The notes under the pieces: generated by a model
The model's input: only the letters and a program-made list of their open reading frames with translations
Database searches by the model: none
Told to the model about the DNA's origin: nothing
Program-made: the position numbers and the translations under genes
DNA from: Saccharomonospora marina XMU15
GTDB lineage: Bacteria > Actinomycetota > Actinomycetes > Mycobacteriales > Pseudonocardiaceae
Assembly: GCF_000244955.1 (NCBI RefSeq)
Contig: NZ_CM001439.1
Span: 248,001-312,000, forward strand
Length of the DNA stretch: 64,000 nt
Direction of reading: 5' to 3'
In this document: positions 50,833 to 59,972 of the stretch, in pieces
Position numbering within the stretch: position 1 is the stretch's first letter
How the letters are laid out: the number at the start of each line of letters is the position of its first letter

Positions 50833-52416
50833 CTAGCGCCTGCGAGGTGGGGGAGGCGACTCGCCGACGCGGCCCATCTCGCCCTCCCGGGCGACGCGGC
50901 GAGGAGCGGCGGTGCCACTTCTGGGCGGCGGCTGTGCAGGTCGCCGCGCAGCCGGCTGCGCCGAGGCCTGCTGGCCGGGCTGCGCCGAGGGGGGTTGCGC
51001 TTTCGGCAGGGAACGCGGCGGCGGTGCGGGTGGGCGGCGTTGCTCGCGCTGCGGGTCGCCCTGTTGCTGACCGGGCTGCCTACGCACCGGTCTGCGTGGC
51101 CGCTGACCGGGTTGCCGACCCTGTTGCCGACCCTGCTGCCGGGGCGGGCGCCGCGGCGCGGGCTCGATCCTCGGCAGTTCGAGGGTGATCTCGTTGGCCA
51201 GCGCCTGCGCCGAACCTACATCCACGGTCTCCGAGGGCGGCTTCGCGTCCTGCTCCTGCGCCGAGTGGGACTTCGATCGCGCTCCGATACGCGACAGCTT
51301 CCGCGCCAGCGAGTGGCTGGGCCGCTCGACGAAGCGGTAGCTCACCTCCACGACGGCGAAGGTGCACACGATGGCGATGGGCAGCGCGACGGCGAACGGC
51401 ACGGCGGGACGCAACACCCCGAGCACCACGAACAGCACGAGGGCATGCAGCAGGTAGAGCGAGTAGCTTCGCTCGGACAGTTCGGTCCAGATGCGCCGTT
51501 GCTTCAGCTTGGGCTCGGCGAACATGCCGAGCAGGAAGCACGCCACCGCGAAGGCCAGCGCCAGGTTGTAGGAGTTGTCGATGCGGCCGACGTCGATGAT
51601 GTCGGCCAGCACGTACAGCATCCACGCCAGCGCACCGAAGACACTGCCCACCCACAGCGGGATGCGCTTGGTCGTCACCGCCCAGATCGTCTGCCCGATG
51701 ACCATGATGGGCAGGTAGGAGACGTTCACCGCGAACAGCGAGTACGACTCGTTCAGCGCGCTACGGCTCATCAGCACCACGAACACGAACGTCAACTCGA
51801 TCGCGATCGTCAGCCACACCGAACGCCGCAGCACGGGCAACAGCACGAACAGCAGCGCGTAGAACAGCACCTCGATGATCATGGTCCAGGCCACCGGCAT
51901 CAGCACCACCTGCGGATAGAGCAGGTAGTTGACCAGCATCCAGTTCGTGAACATCGTCCACGGCGTCAGCTCCTGTGACTGGCCCGTCGACTGCGGTTCC
52001 AGCTGCGCCCACAAAGCCAGGGACGTCAGCAGCAGCACGAAGCCGAGCGGAAGGTAGACCCGGACGAACCGGTTGATCGCGAACCGGCGATGCCCCTGCC
52101 GCAACGCGATCGGGGTAACCACGAACCCGCTGACGAGGAAGAAGAACGGTACCGAGAGCTGCCCGATGCCCTGCTTGGCCATGTGCATCGGTTCGCTGGT
52201 GAACGTCTCGATGAAGTCGATGACCGGCGCATGCTCCCCGTTGGCACGCACCCACGGGCCGGGGATGTGGGTGTAGAACACCAGCAGCGCCGCGATGGAC
52301 CTGCCGATGTCGATGAAGGCGATCCGTGTCTTCTCCGGGGAGCCCGGCGAATCCGGTGTGGTCTGTACCCCCAGCCTGGCCACCCCCTGATGCCTGCCGT
52401 GCCGCCCTCGCGGCAC
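50833..52416 (-). CDS. Acyltransferase-3 family membrane protein with Pro/Gln-rich tail
   Basis: 527 residues from GTG 52416; GTG 52383 (after an AGGGGG stretch) is an alternative. About ten transmembrane segments form the acyltransferase-3 domain (residues 30-385), with IAFIDIGRSIAALLVFYTHI at the start (the His near the first helix is the usual catalytic His), PFFFLVSGFV and a final WTELSERSYSLYLLHALV helix. Such proteins O-acylate sugars or peptidoglycan at the membrane. The last about 140 residues are Pro, Gln and Arg-rich and probably cytoplasmic and disordered. Divergent from the PIG-V-like gene (124 bases between starts). Confidence 0.85.
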   Translation of the reverse strand: MPRGRHGRHQGVARLGVQTTPDSPGSPEKTRIAFIDIGRSIAALLVFYTHIPGPWVRANGEHAPVIDFIETFTSEPMHMAKQGIGQLSVPFFFLVSGFVVTPIALRQGHRRFAINRFVRVYLPLGFVLLLTSLALWAQLEPQSTGQSQELTPWTMFTNWMLVNYLLYPQVVLMPVAWTMIIEVLFYALLFVLLPVLRRSVWLTIAIELTFVFVVLMSRSALNESYSLFAVNVSYLPIMVIGQTIWAVTTKRIPLWVGSVFGALAWMLYVLADIIDVGRIDNSYNLALAFAVACFLLGMFAEPKLKQRRIWTELSERSYSLYLLHALVLFVVLGVLRPAVPFAVALPIAIVCTFAVVEVSYRFVERPSHSLARKLSRIGARSKSHSAQEQDAKPPSETVDVGSAQALANEITLELPRIEPAPRRPPRQQGRQQGRQPGQRPRRPVRRQPGQQQGDPQREQRRPPAPPPRSLPKAQPPSAQPGQQASAQPAARRPAQPPPRSGTAAPRRVAREGEMGRVGESPPPPRRR

Positions 52417-52526
52417 ACCGTAGGTCGTTGGCAGAGTAGCGCTCGCGGGCAGGTCGGCGAATCACAACCCGACAGATCACCCCCAACCGCCACATACTCG
52501 CCCCGCCGCGGCCGGGACGGCACCCG

Positions 52527-52540
52527 TAGTCTGTGCGGAC
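52527..52540 (+). promoter_or_regulatory. Candidate -10 box for a leaderless PIG-V-like gene
   Basis: TAGTCT at 52527-52532 lies 8 bases before GTG 52541, so the transcript could begin at or next to the start codon. No -35 or ribosome-binding site is evident. Confidence 0.45.
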
Positions 52541-53764
52541 GTGTCGACGAGTGAAAGACCTGTCCTCGACGGGAACCGGTTGCCAGAAGCTTCCGTGCCG
52601 CAGCCCGCCGTGGCCCCCGCCGCGCGCGGGCGGGCGTGGCTGGTCGCGCGGCTGTGGCCACCGCTGCGGGAGGCGCTGCCCGCACTGACGCTGTACTACT
52701 CGATCCAGGCGGTGGGATTCGCCGTGCTCGCCGTCATGGCGAGCCGCACTGGTGCAGGGCTGGCCGGACTGCTCTCCCAGCACGACGCCGCGTGGTACCT
52801 GCACATCGCGGGCAACGCCTACGACCAGGACGTTGTGCTTGACGCCGAAGGCAACCCGGCAGAGGTGAGCCTGGCGTTCTTCCCGTTGTATCCCGCGCTC
52901 GTCGCCACGGTTTCCGCACTCGGGCTCGACCCGATCGTGGCAGGGTTGCTGGTCACCTTCCTCGCTGGTGGCGCTGCCGCATGGGGGCTGTTCGTACTCG
53001 GCAGGGACCTCCTCGAGCGCAGGGCGGGCATCCTGTTCGCCGGGTTGTGGGCGATGGCGCCCGGAGCCGTCGTGCTGCACCTGGCCTACTCCGAGGCGCT
53101 TTTCGTCGCGCTGGCGGTGTGGACGCTCGTGGCGCTGCGACGCCGGTGGTGGCTGACCGCCGCCGTGCTCACCGTGGCCGCGGGGCTGACCAGGATCACC
53201 GCCGTGGCGCTGATCGCGGCTCTGGGCGTCGCCGCCGTTGTGGCGCTGCTGCGGCGTAACGGCGGGTGGCGCGCAGCGGCGGCGCTACTGCTCGCGCCGC
53301 TGGGGTTGCTCGCCCACCTCGGCTACGTCGGGTTGCGCGCGGGCAGGGCCGACGCCTGGTTCTGGCTGCAGAGCCAGGCATGGCACGTGCGGTTCGACGC
53401 GGGAGCGTTCACCGTGCGGCGGCTGCGGGAGGCGCTGTCGCAGGGCGGCTCGGCGGGCTGGGTGCTGCTGGTCGCGCTGGTCGTGCTCGCCTCACTGGTG
53501 TTGCTGCTGTGGTCGTACACCATGCGGCTGCCGCTGACCGCGCACGTCTACACCACGCTCGTGGTGCTCATGGCGTTGAGCTCCAGCGAGTTCTGGCAGA
53601 GCAGGCCGAGGTTCCTGCTGCCCGCGGTGACCCTGGCGTTTCCGGTCGCCGTCTTGCTGGCCAGGCTGCCGAGGTGTTCGCTGCTGGTGCTGCTGCCCTC
53701 AGGTGCGCTCGCGGCAGGGTGGTTCGGGGCGTACCTGCTCACCGTCGTGCCCATCAACCCGTGA
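52541..53764 (+). CDS. PIG-V-like mannosyltransferase (GT-C family)
   Basis: 407 residues from GTG 52541. The protein is hydrophobic with about nine transmembrane segments. The first extracytoplasmic loop carries SQHDAAWYLHIA with the Asp expected in GT-C enzymes, followed by FFPLYPALV, both typical of the PIG-V family. These use polyprenyl-phosphate mannose to extend cell-surface glycolipids or proteins. It neighbours acyltransferase and glycosyltransferase genes, in line with envelope glycan work. The gene converges with the large GT-FkbM gene with 14 bases between stops. Confidence 0.8.
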   Translation: MSTSERPVLDGNRLPEASVPQPAVAPAARGRAWLVARLWPPLREALPALTLYYSIQAVGFAVLAVMASRTGAGLAGLLSQHDAAWYLHIAGNAYDQDVVLDAEGNPAEVSLAFFPLYPALVATVSALGLDPIVAGLLVTFLAGGAAAWGLFVLGRDLLERRAGILFAGLWAMAPGAVVLHLAYSEALFVALAVWTLVALRRRWWLTAAVLTVAAGLTRITAVALIAALGVAAVVALLRRNGGWRAAAALLLAPLGLLAHLGYVGLRAGRADAWFWLQSQAWHVRFDAGAFTVRRLREALSQGGSAGWVLLVALVVLASLVLLLWSYTMRLPLTAHVYTTLVVLMALSSSEFWQSRPRFLLPAVTLAFPVAVLLARLPRCSLLVLLPSGALAAGWFGAYLLTVVPINP

Positions 53765-53778
53765 CCGGGCGGCGACGG

Positions 53779-56700
53779 TCAGGACGGCCGCAACCACAGC
53801 GTGACGAACGACCGCTCGTCGTCGCGCGCCCTGCGGATCAACGCCTCGTCCGGCTCGTCCTCCACGACGCCGCCCTCGGCGAGCACCACGCTCGGCCGGT
53901 AACCGAACTTGCGGTACGACAGCAGCACCTGGGCGGGGTCGTCACCGAGTTCGACGATCGCCTCGGGGCAGAACTCACACAGCACGTCGGGGCGGTCGCG
54001 TTCCAGCGTCTCCTGCAACCCCGCCAGCGCCCGATGGTCGCGGCCCTGCAGGTCCACCTTCACGAGGCTGACCGGCTGGCGCATCACCTCGACGTTGCCG
54101 TCGAGCCGCACGGCGGGCACCAGCGGACCGCCACTGCCGTCCTGTGCCCGCACCCGGTGGTCACCGCTGTTGGCTCCACCCGCGTGTACCAGCACCAGGC
54201 TGCCGTCGGTGTCCCAGGCGGCCGCCTCCAGCACCGTCACGAGCGCCGCCTGGTGGGAGGGCAGGTTGGCCGCGACGTTGCGGCGGAGGTAGCCCGCGTT
54301 CACCGGGTCGGCCTCCACCGCGACGACCTGTGTGACGTCCGGGCAGGAGCGCAGCAGGCGCAGCGTGTGGTAGCCGACGTGGGCGCCGATGTCCAGGAAA
54401 GCACCCGGCCGCCGTGCCGCCAGCCGTGCCAGCAGCGCGGCCTCGCTCTCCTCCCACGAGCGGTGATGCCGAATCCAGGGCAGCATCACCTCGTCGACGG
54501 GCAGCAGCAGCATGCCCGCGTCGCACACCACGACATCGGCACCGGCGGGCACGGGCGCGTGCCGCAACCTCGCCGCCTCGTGCAGCGCACCGACGTCTCT
54601 GGTGAGGCGCTGGATGGCGTGCTCGTCGTTGTCCAGCCTGCGGTCGCGGGCACGGAACATCTCGTGGATGGTGTGCTGGCGCGCGGCCACGTCCTCGGTG
54701 AGGTCGTCGACCCGCTGCCGCAGTTCCCGCAGTTCCAGCTGCTGCCGTGGAGCCCGCTCGGCGAGTTGGTCGAGTTGCTCGCGGGTCACCGTGTACCGCT
54801 TGGCGGTGGCCGCGGCCTCCTCCCTGCCGTGGTCGAGTGCGCTCTCCAGCGACTCGATCCGTCGCAGCAGCCGCGACATCGTGTCCTCGGCGCCCTCGAA
54901 CAGGGTGGCGATCACCTTGCGCTGGTGCACGTCGTAATGGTCGATCGCGCGCAGCACGGCCTTGCGCACCGCGGGCGCCAGCGGTGTGCGCGAGGCGCTG
55001 CCAGGGTCGGGCTGCCATCGCAGCGCTTCCTTGGCGAGGTGCATCGGCACCAGCGGGTGTTCCGGTGGTTGTTGCCGCCGCTGCGCCTCGCGGCGGGCAA
55101 GCCAGGTCTCGTGTGCGCGACGCAGTTCGGTGCTCAGCCACTCCGCTGCCGCATCGACGGAGCGCGTCTTGAGGATGTGCTGCCTGGCGGCGGCGCCCCG
55201 AGCGGAGGCGGCTTGCGGGTCGTCGGCCACCTCGCGCATGGCGGCTGCCGCGGCGTCCAGGTCGGGGTCGGCCCACAGCGCATCGGCGTGGTAGGGGTAG
55301 CAGCCCTCACCGACCCGCACCATGCGACACGGAACGGGCCAGCCGGTGCGCTCGTCGAGGAACTCGGTGGTGCCGGAGTAGGCCGTGCTGATCACCGGAA
55401 GGCCACGAGCCATCGCTTCGGCGACCGTGAGCCCGAAGCCCTCACTGCGATGCAACGAGACGTAGCAGTCGCTGTTGTCGTACAGCTGCGCCAACTCCTC
55501 GACGCTGAGGTAGCGCTCGATGAGCCTGATCCTGCGGTCACCGGCGACGGCGAGGCGCAACCGCTCGGCGTCGTGTGGGTGCAACTCCGCGTTGATGGTC
55601 TTGACGACAAGGCGGACGTCGTCGCGGTCGCCGAAGGCGCGGCGAAACGCCTCCACGGTTGCCCACGGGTTCTTGCGTTGCGCGACGCTGTTGAAGTCGA
55701 ACGCGAACAGGAAGGTGACCGGGTCACCCTCGCGCCTCGGCTTCCTGCGTGGCTCACCGGGATCGCGGACCGGAACCGGAATGGTTTTGACCGGGATGTC
55801 GGTGTGTGCCTGGAATGCCGCGCGGCAGAAGTCGCTGACGGTCCAGACCTCGTCGACCATCTGGAACGCCTCGTGCTGCCAGCTCGGGAAATCCTCGAGT
55901 TCCCACGCCCACAGGCCGATCCGGTACCGGTTGTGCATCACCTGCGGATGGTTGGCCATCGCCACCCGGGTCTGGTCGGCGTTCACCGCGAGCACGCTCA
56001 CCCCGTACCGCGGCTCGCCGGTGGTTGCGGGCTTCTCCAGCGCCGTGCGGTTGGAGACCGCGCGTTCCTCCAGCACCGACGCCACGTCGACACCCGCGTG
56101 CCGGATCGCGTCGTGCACGATCCTGCCCATCTCGCCGAGTCCCAGTTCGGCGGTGAGGTAGCCCAGCAGGTTCACGCCGAAGTCCTCGTCGGGTTCCTGC
56201 GGCGTCGGCACGGCCACCGGCATCGCCCATCGGGGAAGCGCGCCCTCGACCGGACCGGACGACTCGCACCAGGAACGGAACCCAGCCGAGTCGCCACCGG
56301 TGGGGTGCGGGAACGCGAGTTGGAGGTCGATGCGGGACTCCCACACCGCGAGCGCCAACCGGTTCAGCCCCGCCGCCGCCTGGCCGTGGTCGGCGGGGGA
56401 GGCCAGCCATTCCCGTAGCGCGGCGCCCCCGTCCTCGCCGAACGCGTGTGGCGGCAGCGGTTCGCCCTTGAGCTCGGCCGCGATCCAGCCGTCGCGAAAC
56501 ACCCGCCTGCAGCCCGGTGGCAGCGGCGTACCGTCGCCGAAGGTGGCGTAGCCGTAGGGCACCGCGTCCAGTGTCTCGGCGTAGCCCGCGGCCTTCAGCG
56601 CGGCCCCGTAGACGTCACACAGCCTGCGCAGGGCGGGCCGCTGCGAGAGCAACACCCTCGGTTTGCGAGCGCAGTGGTAGGTCAGCAACCACGGGCGCTC

Positions 56701-57450
56701 CGGCCGGTACCCGCTGAAGTGGAAGAACCGAAGCGGGCGGCCGCCCGCGGTGACGTTGCCGTCGCTGTCGCGGACGACCTCGCGTTCGTGCAGGTTCCAG
56801 TACGCGACGTTGAAGCCGGGATCGGTGAGCACGGTGTGCCGAAACAGCGCGGGAACCTGGTCCACCCACCGCTGGTCGGTGAACAGCTGCCGCTCCGGCG
56901 CCACGATGGCGTCGTGGCGCAACCGGTCGGCCCAGAAGTCCAGAAAGCCTTCCGAACCCGGCCCCACACCGACGAAGCCGAGGTTGAAGATGCCGGTTCC
57001 CATGATGACCGCGTCGTCGGGTTCCTTGCCGTCCCTCGGCAGCGGTGAGGTGAAGTGTGGCGTCAGCACGATGGAGTGCTTGTTCGCCAGTTCGGCCACC
57101 TCGGGCATCGGTGCGAACACCTGGATGTCGGGGTCGAGGTAGACGGCGATCGGGTGGGTGCGGCGCAGCTCGCGAAGCAGGTACGGCTTGACCGCCGTCG
57201 CCAGCTCGGTCACCGAGTAGGCGGTCGCCATGCGCAGGTAGGTCTCGGTGTCGATGCCGAACGAGGAAGGCCCCACGATGCGGTAGCCGTCGGCGGAGGC
57301 GTCACCGGCACCGTCGATGACGGCGACCACGAACTCGTGGTCGGGGTGGTGGGTCAGGTAGGAGCGGGCCAGTACGCGTGCCGCGGGCAGGTAGTTGCGC
57401 GCGACGATGGTGCAGGCGACGACTGGGGGCCGCGGTCGCTGCTCAGCCAT
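53779..57450 (-). CDS. Trifunctional fusion: two glycosyltransferase domains and FkbM methyltransferase
   Basis: 1,223 residues. ATG 57450 overlaps the upstream stop by 8 bases (ATGGCTGA), which fixes the start and implies translational coupling. Domain 1 (about 1-300) is a GT-A-like fold with AVYLDPDIQVF (Asp106, Asp108 as DxD) and FHFSGYRPERPW. Domain 2 (about 440-800) is GT4-like: LGYLTAELGLGEMGR, LFAFDFNSVAQRKNP, and EGFGLTVAEAMARGLPVIS with the paired Glu of the family. A charged coiled coil (about 890-990) leads to an FkbM-type methyltransferase (about 1000-1223) with GAFLDIGAHVGYHTL as the SAM loop. It probably builds and methylates a surface glycan in one polypeptide. Confidence 0.85.
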   Translation of the reverse strand: MAEQRPRPPVVACTIVARNYLPAARVLARSYLTHHPDHEFVVAVIDGAGDASADGYRIVGPSSFGIDTETYLRMATAYSVTELATAVKPYLLRELRRTHPIAVYLDPDIQVFAPMPEVAELANKHSIVLTPHFTSPLPRDGKEPDDAVIMGTGIFNLGFVGVGPGSEGFLDFWADRLRHDAIVAPERQLFTDQRWVDQVPALFRHTVLTDPGFNVAYWNLHEREVVRDSDGNVTAGGRPLRFFHFSGYRPERPWLLTYHCARKPRVLLSQRPALRRLCDVYGAALKAAGYAETLDAVPYGYATFGDGTPLPPGCRRVFRDGWIAAELKGEPLPPHAFGEDGGAALREWLASPADHGQAAAGLNRLALAVWESRIDLQLAFPHPTGGDSAGFRSWCESSGPVEGALPRWAMPVAVPTPQEPDEDFGVNLLGYLTAELGLGEMGRIVHDAIRHAGVDVASVLEERAVSNRTALEKPATTGEPRYGVSVLAVNADQTRVAMANHPQVMHNRYRIGLWAWELEDFPSWQHEAFQMVDEVWTVSDFCRAAFQAHTDIPVKTIPVPVRDPGEPRRKPRREGDPVTFLFAFDFNSVAQRKNPWATVEAFRRAFGDRDDVRLVVKTINAELHPHDAERLRLAVAGDRRIRLIERYLSVEELAQLYDNSDCYVSLHRSEGFGLTVAEAMARGLPVISTAYSGTTEFLDERTGWPVPCRMVRVGEGCYPYHADALWADPDLDAAAAAMREVADDPQAASARGAAARQHILKTRSVDAAAEWLSTELRRAHETWLARREAQRRQQPPEHPLVPMHLAKEALRWQPDPGSASRTPLAPAVRKAVLRAIDHYDVHQRKVIATLFEGAEDTMSRLLRRIESLESALDHGREEAAATAKRYTVTREQLDQLAERAPRQQLELRELRQRVDDLTEDVAARQHTIHEMFRARDRRLDNDEHAIQRLTRDVGALHEAARLRHAPVPAGADVVVCDAGMLLLPVDEVMLPWIRHHRSWEESEAALLARLAARRPGAFLDIGAHVGYHTLRLLRSCPDVTQVVAVEADPVNAGYLRRNVAANLPSHQAALVTVLEAAAWDTDGSLVLVHAGGANSGDHRVRAQDGSGGPLVPAVRLDGNVEVMRQPVSLVKVDLQGRDHRALAGLQETLERDRPDVLCEFCPEAIVELGDDPAQVLLSYRKFGYRPSVVLAEGGVVEDEPDEALIRRARDDERSFVTLWLRPS

Positions 57451-58714
57451 CGGCCGACAGCGCCCGCGTCTGCGCGTCGAGTACCTCGTCGAAGTCGGCC
57501 CGTGCCGAGTCGAGACCCTGCTCGCTGCTGACCTCCACCCGCACCAGCACGTCGCCGGAGAGGTAGTGCGCGCGCCACTGCGAGCGCCCGTCGCCGTTCG
57601 GCTCGTAGCCGGTGACAAGCACGCCGCTCGGCACGTTCTCGGTGACCTCTTCGGCGCCGTTGTTCACCTGGATGTCGGCGAGGCTTCGCACCTCTTCCTC
57701 CGCGGCCGCGGTGTCGCCGACCTGGGTCAGCAGCACCAGCGCGATGTTGCCGTTGTCGAGATGGTGCACGGCGAACTTGGCCTCACCCGGCGAGGTGCGT
57801 TCGTAGGCCTGCAACTCCTCGGAGTTGAGGTAGCTCAGGTCCGGAACGTGGGAGAAGTCCTTGACGTCGCTGTGGTCCTCCGCCTTGCCCGGCACGTCGC
57901 CAACCGGCAGCGGATCGGGCTCGGCCTGCGACGAGGTCGGTTGCTGCTGACTCGTGGACTGCTCCTGCGGTGCGGCCTTGTTGTCGGGCTGACCCCACAG
58001 CAGGAACGCGCCGACCGCGATCCCGGCGAGCACCACAACGGCACCGATGATCGCGAAGATCTTGCCCTTGCCGCCTCCGCCGGAGCCCTCGTCGAAGCCT
58101 TCCGGGCCCTGCGCGGTCCACTGCGCTGAACCCGAGGGGGCGATCGGCGGAAACTCGCCGCCCCACGGTGGACTCTGGTCCTGCTCGGGAGCGTTCCACG
58201 GTTGCTGTGGCTGTTGCGGCCCCTGCGGCTGCTGGAAGCCTGCAGCCGGCGAGACCGGTTGCTGCTGGAAGCCGCCAGCGGGGGAGGCGGGGCCCGGCTG
58301 TTGGAAGCCCGCGGCAGGCGAGTACATCCCAGGCTGCTGCTGCGGGGGGTGCTGGTACTGCTGCGGCTGCTGGTACTGCGGCTGCTGGGTCTGCCACTGC
58401 GGCACCGCCTGGGTGCGCTCCGAGGAGGAATCGGCCGGGGCGTTCACCGGAGAGATCACCTGCGTGGAGTCCGCGGTCGGACCGGCGTCCTGCTGCTCGC
58501 CCTGCTGCTGTGACTGTTGTCCCTGCTCCTGCTGCCCACCCTGCGGGGGCTGTTGCGCGGGTTGCGCCTGCCCCTCGGGGGCGGCGGCCGGGTCCTCGCC
58601 CTGCGAGACAGCCGAGGACAGAACCTGATCACGGCGAACGCGGTAGTCGTCCGCAGAGAGTCTGCCGGAAGCGAGTTCCTCGTCCAGCTTGCGCAACTCT
58701 TCCTGCCAGGACAC
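57443..58714 (-). CDS. Pro/Gln-rich single-pass membrane protein with SHOCT-like N-terminus
   Basis: 423 residues from GTG 58714. Residues 1-35 form a short helical hairpin (SWQEELRKLDEELASGRLSADDYRVRRDQVL) of the SHOCT-like type. Residues about 40-215 are Gln/Pro-rich with three SPA(A/G)GFQQ repeats. A membrane helix (about 227-250, IFAIIGAVVVLAGIAVGAFLLW) puts the C-terminal about 170 residues outside. The outer domain has DGRSQWRAHYLSGDVLVRVEV strands. It is coupled to the GT-FkbM gene (8-base overlap) and is a paralogue of the protein at 58873-59889. Function unknown; possibly an envelope scaffold. Confidence 0.75.
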   Translation of the reverse strand: MSWQEELRKLDEELASGRLSADDYRVRRDQVLSSAVSQGEDPAAAPEGQAQPAQQPPQGGQQEQGQQSQQQGEQQDAGPTADSTQVISPVNAPADSSSERTQAVPQWQTQQPQYQQPQQYQHPPQQQPGMYSPAAGFQQPGPASPAGGFQQQPVSPAAGFQQPQGPQQPQQPWNAPEQDQSPPWGGEFPPIAPSGSAQWTAQGPEGFDEGSGGGGKGKIFAIIGAVVVLAGIAVGAFLLWGQPDNKAAPQEQSTSQQQPTSSQAEPDPLPVGDVPGKAEDHSDVKDFSHVPDLSYLNSEELQAYERTSPGEAKFAVHHLDNGNIALVLLTQVGDTAAAEEEVRSLADIQVNNGAEEVTENVPSGVLVTGYEPNGDGRSQWRAHYLSGDVLVRVEVSSEQGLDSARADFDEVLDAQTRALSADG

Positions 58715-58872
58715 CCTGGAACCCCCTGATCACTTGGCGGTGCCTCGCGCGGCGCCCGCGTCCGGTGTGGGCTTGTGGACGTGCCACATTTTGCACGCTG
58801 GCGCTACCCTGCGGCGGCTCGGGTCGAATTGTTCCCGTATTTCGATCGCCGTCCTCGCCACGTGAGCGGTCG
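58715..58872. other. Gap between the two paralogous membrane-protein genes
   Basis: 158 bases without a gene. A short AT-richer patch (attttgcac) and GGGTAGCGC on the minus strand could hold a promoter for the 58714 gene, but no convincing -10/-35 pair was found. Confidence 0.3.
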
Positions 58873-59889
58873 TCAGGACCGGGGCAGCACCCGTTGTACC
58901 CCGTGCAACGTGTCACGAAGCCGCTGCCGCAACTCGCTTTCGGGGCTGTCGGCGGACTGTGACACCCCGACGCCGACCGCGTTGCCGTCGCTGACGTACC
59001 ACACGACGCTCACCCTGCTCGCCGAGTCCGCCCTGCTGAGCACCGTCACGTCCGGCTCATCGGGCAGCGGCGAGGGTTCGAACCCCTCCGCCGTGACCGA
59101 GCGGGTAAGCGAGTCGGTGAGTTCGCTCGCCTGCCGCGCCGACGGTGTGGGCACGACCAGCACGGTGTATCCGTCGGTGAGGTCGGGCCCCTCCGCGGAG
59201 CTGCGGTAGACCACTTCTTCGGCCCCGCTGCGCCGCATCGCGTCGGCCTGCGCGGCGGGGTAGAGGCCCAGTTCGACGCCCCTGCTGACGGACATCGTGG
59301 AGTTGTGCGGGCTCGGCCGCCCCGGCAACGTCGGTAGCCGGTCATCGAGCGCGGGCCGGGGCTGATCCGGTTTGCTGCCCGCCACGGCGTGGCCCCGGGT
59401 GGGTTCTCCTCCGACGACCCCGAACCACCAGGCGCCGCCGATCACCACGGCGAGCGAGACGAGCACGGCGAAGCCGATCAGCAGCCAGGTTCGCCTGCCT
59501 CCGGCCCGCTGCGGCGGCGGACTCGGCGCTGCCCGTTGTGCCTGCTGTTTCACATTCGCGGCCGGGGTGGTCGGCACCTTGGTGATCGGCAGCGTCAACT
59601 CGGCGGGCGTGGGCGGGGCCGCCTTGGGGTAGGGCATCGAATCGGTGGCCCGCTCGTCGGCCGGGCTGGGAGCCGTCGTCGGAACGTCGGTGTCGAGCAG
59701 GCTCGACGAGCCCGGTTTCCGCTCGGCCTGGTCGCGCTCCGTCGCCGGGGCCGTACCCGCCCGGGGTGGCTCGGGGATGCCGGAGGCCTCCGCCAACACT
59801 TCCTCCCGCTGTCTGCGATGCTGCTCGACGGTGATGCCACCCTGTGCCAGTTCGGCGTCGAGGCGGCGCAACTGTTCCTGCCAACCCAT
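58873..59889 (-). CDS. Single-pass membrane protein with SHOCT-like N-terminus (paralogue)
   Basis: 338 residues from ATG 59889, behind a GAGGGGG ribosome-binding stretch. Residues 1-36 match the SHOCT-like hairpin of the downstream gene (WQEQLRRLDAELAQGGITVEQHRRQREEVL). A Pro/Thr-rich cytoplasmic part leads to a helix (about 142-165, TWLLIGFAVLVSLAVVIGGAWWF). The outer part has GYTVLVVPTPSARQASEL and VSVVWYVSDGNAVGVGVS. TAGTCT on the minus strand (59928-59923) is a candidate -10. Its outer domain is clearly diverged from the paralogue. Function unknown. Confidence 0.75.
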   Translation of the reverse strand: MGWQEQLRRLDAELAQGGITVEQHRRQREEVLAEASGIPEPPRAGTAPATERDQAERKPGSSSLLDTDVPTTAPSPADERATDSMPYPKAAPPTPAELTLPITKVPTTPAANVKQQAQRAAPSPPPQRAGGRRTWLLIGFAVLVSLAVVIGGAWWFGVVGGEPTRGHAVAGSKPDQPRPALDDRLPTLPGRPSPHNSTMSVSRGVELGLYPAAQADAMRRSGAEEVVYRSSAEGPDLTDGYTVLVVPTPSARQASELTDSLTRSVTAEGFEPSPLPDEPDVTVLSRADSASRVSVVWYVSDGNAVGVGVSQSADSPESELRQRLRDTLHGVQRVLPRS

Positions 59890-59960
59890 CGCGGAAACCC
59901 CCTCGGCCAGTGCGGCGCGTACAGACTATTGCGCCACCCGTCCCAGTGACATCAGTTCGC

Positions 59961-59972
59961 TAGAATCGCAGT
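59961..59972 (+). promoter_or_regulatory. msrA: TAGAAT -10 box directly before msrA (leaderless)
   Basis: TAGAAT (59961-59966) is a near-consensus actinomycete -10 with the ATG exactly 7 bases after its end, so transcription should start at the A of the ATG. No ribosome-binding site is present. No good -35. Confidence 0.6.

Noticed and set aside
53266-56418. 1,050-codon open frame on the plus strand
   Set aside because: Antisense to the GT-GT-FkbM gene, whose domains are unmistakable. The plus-strand product has no motifs.
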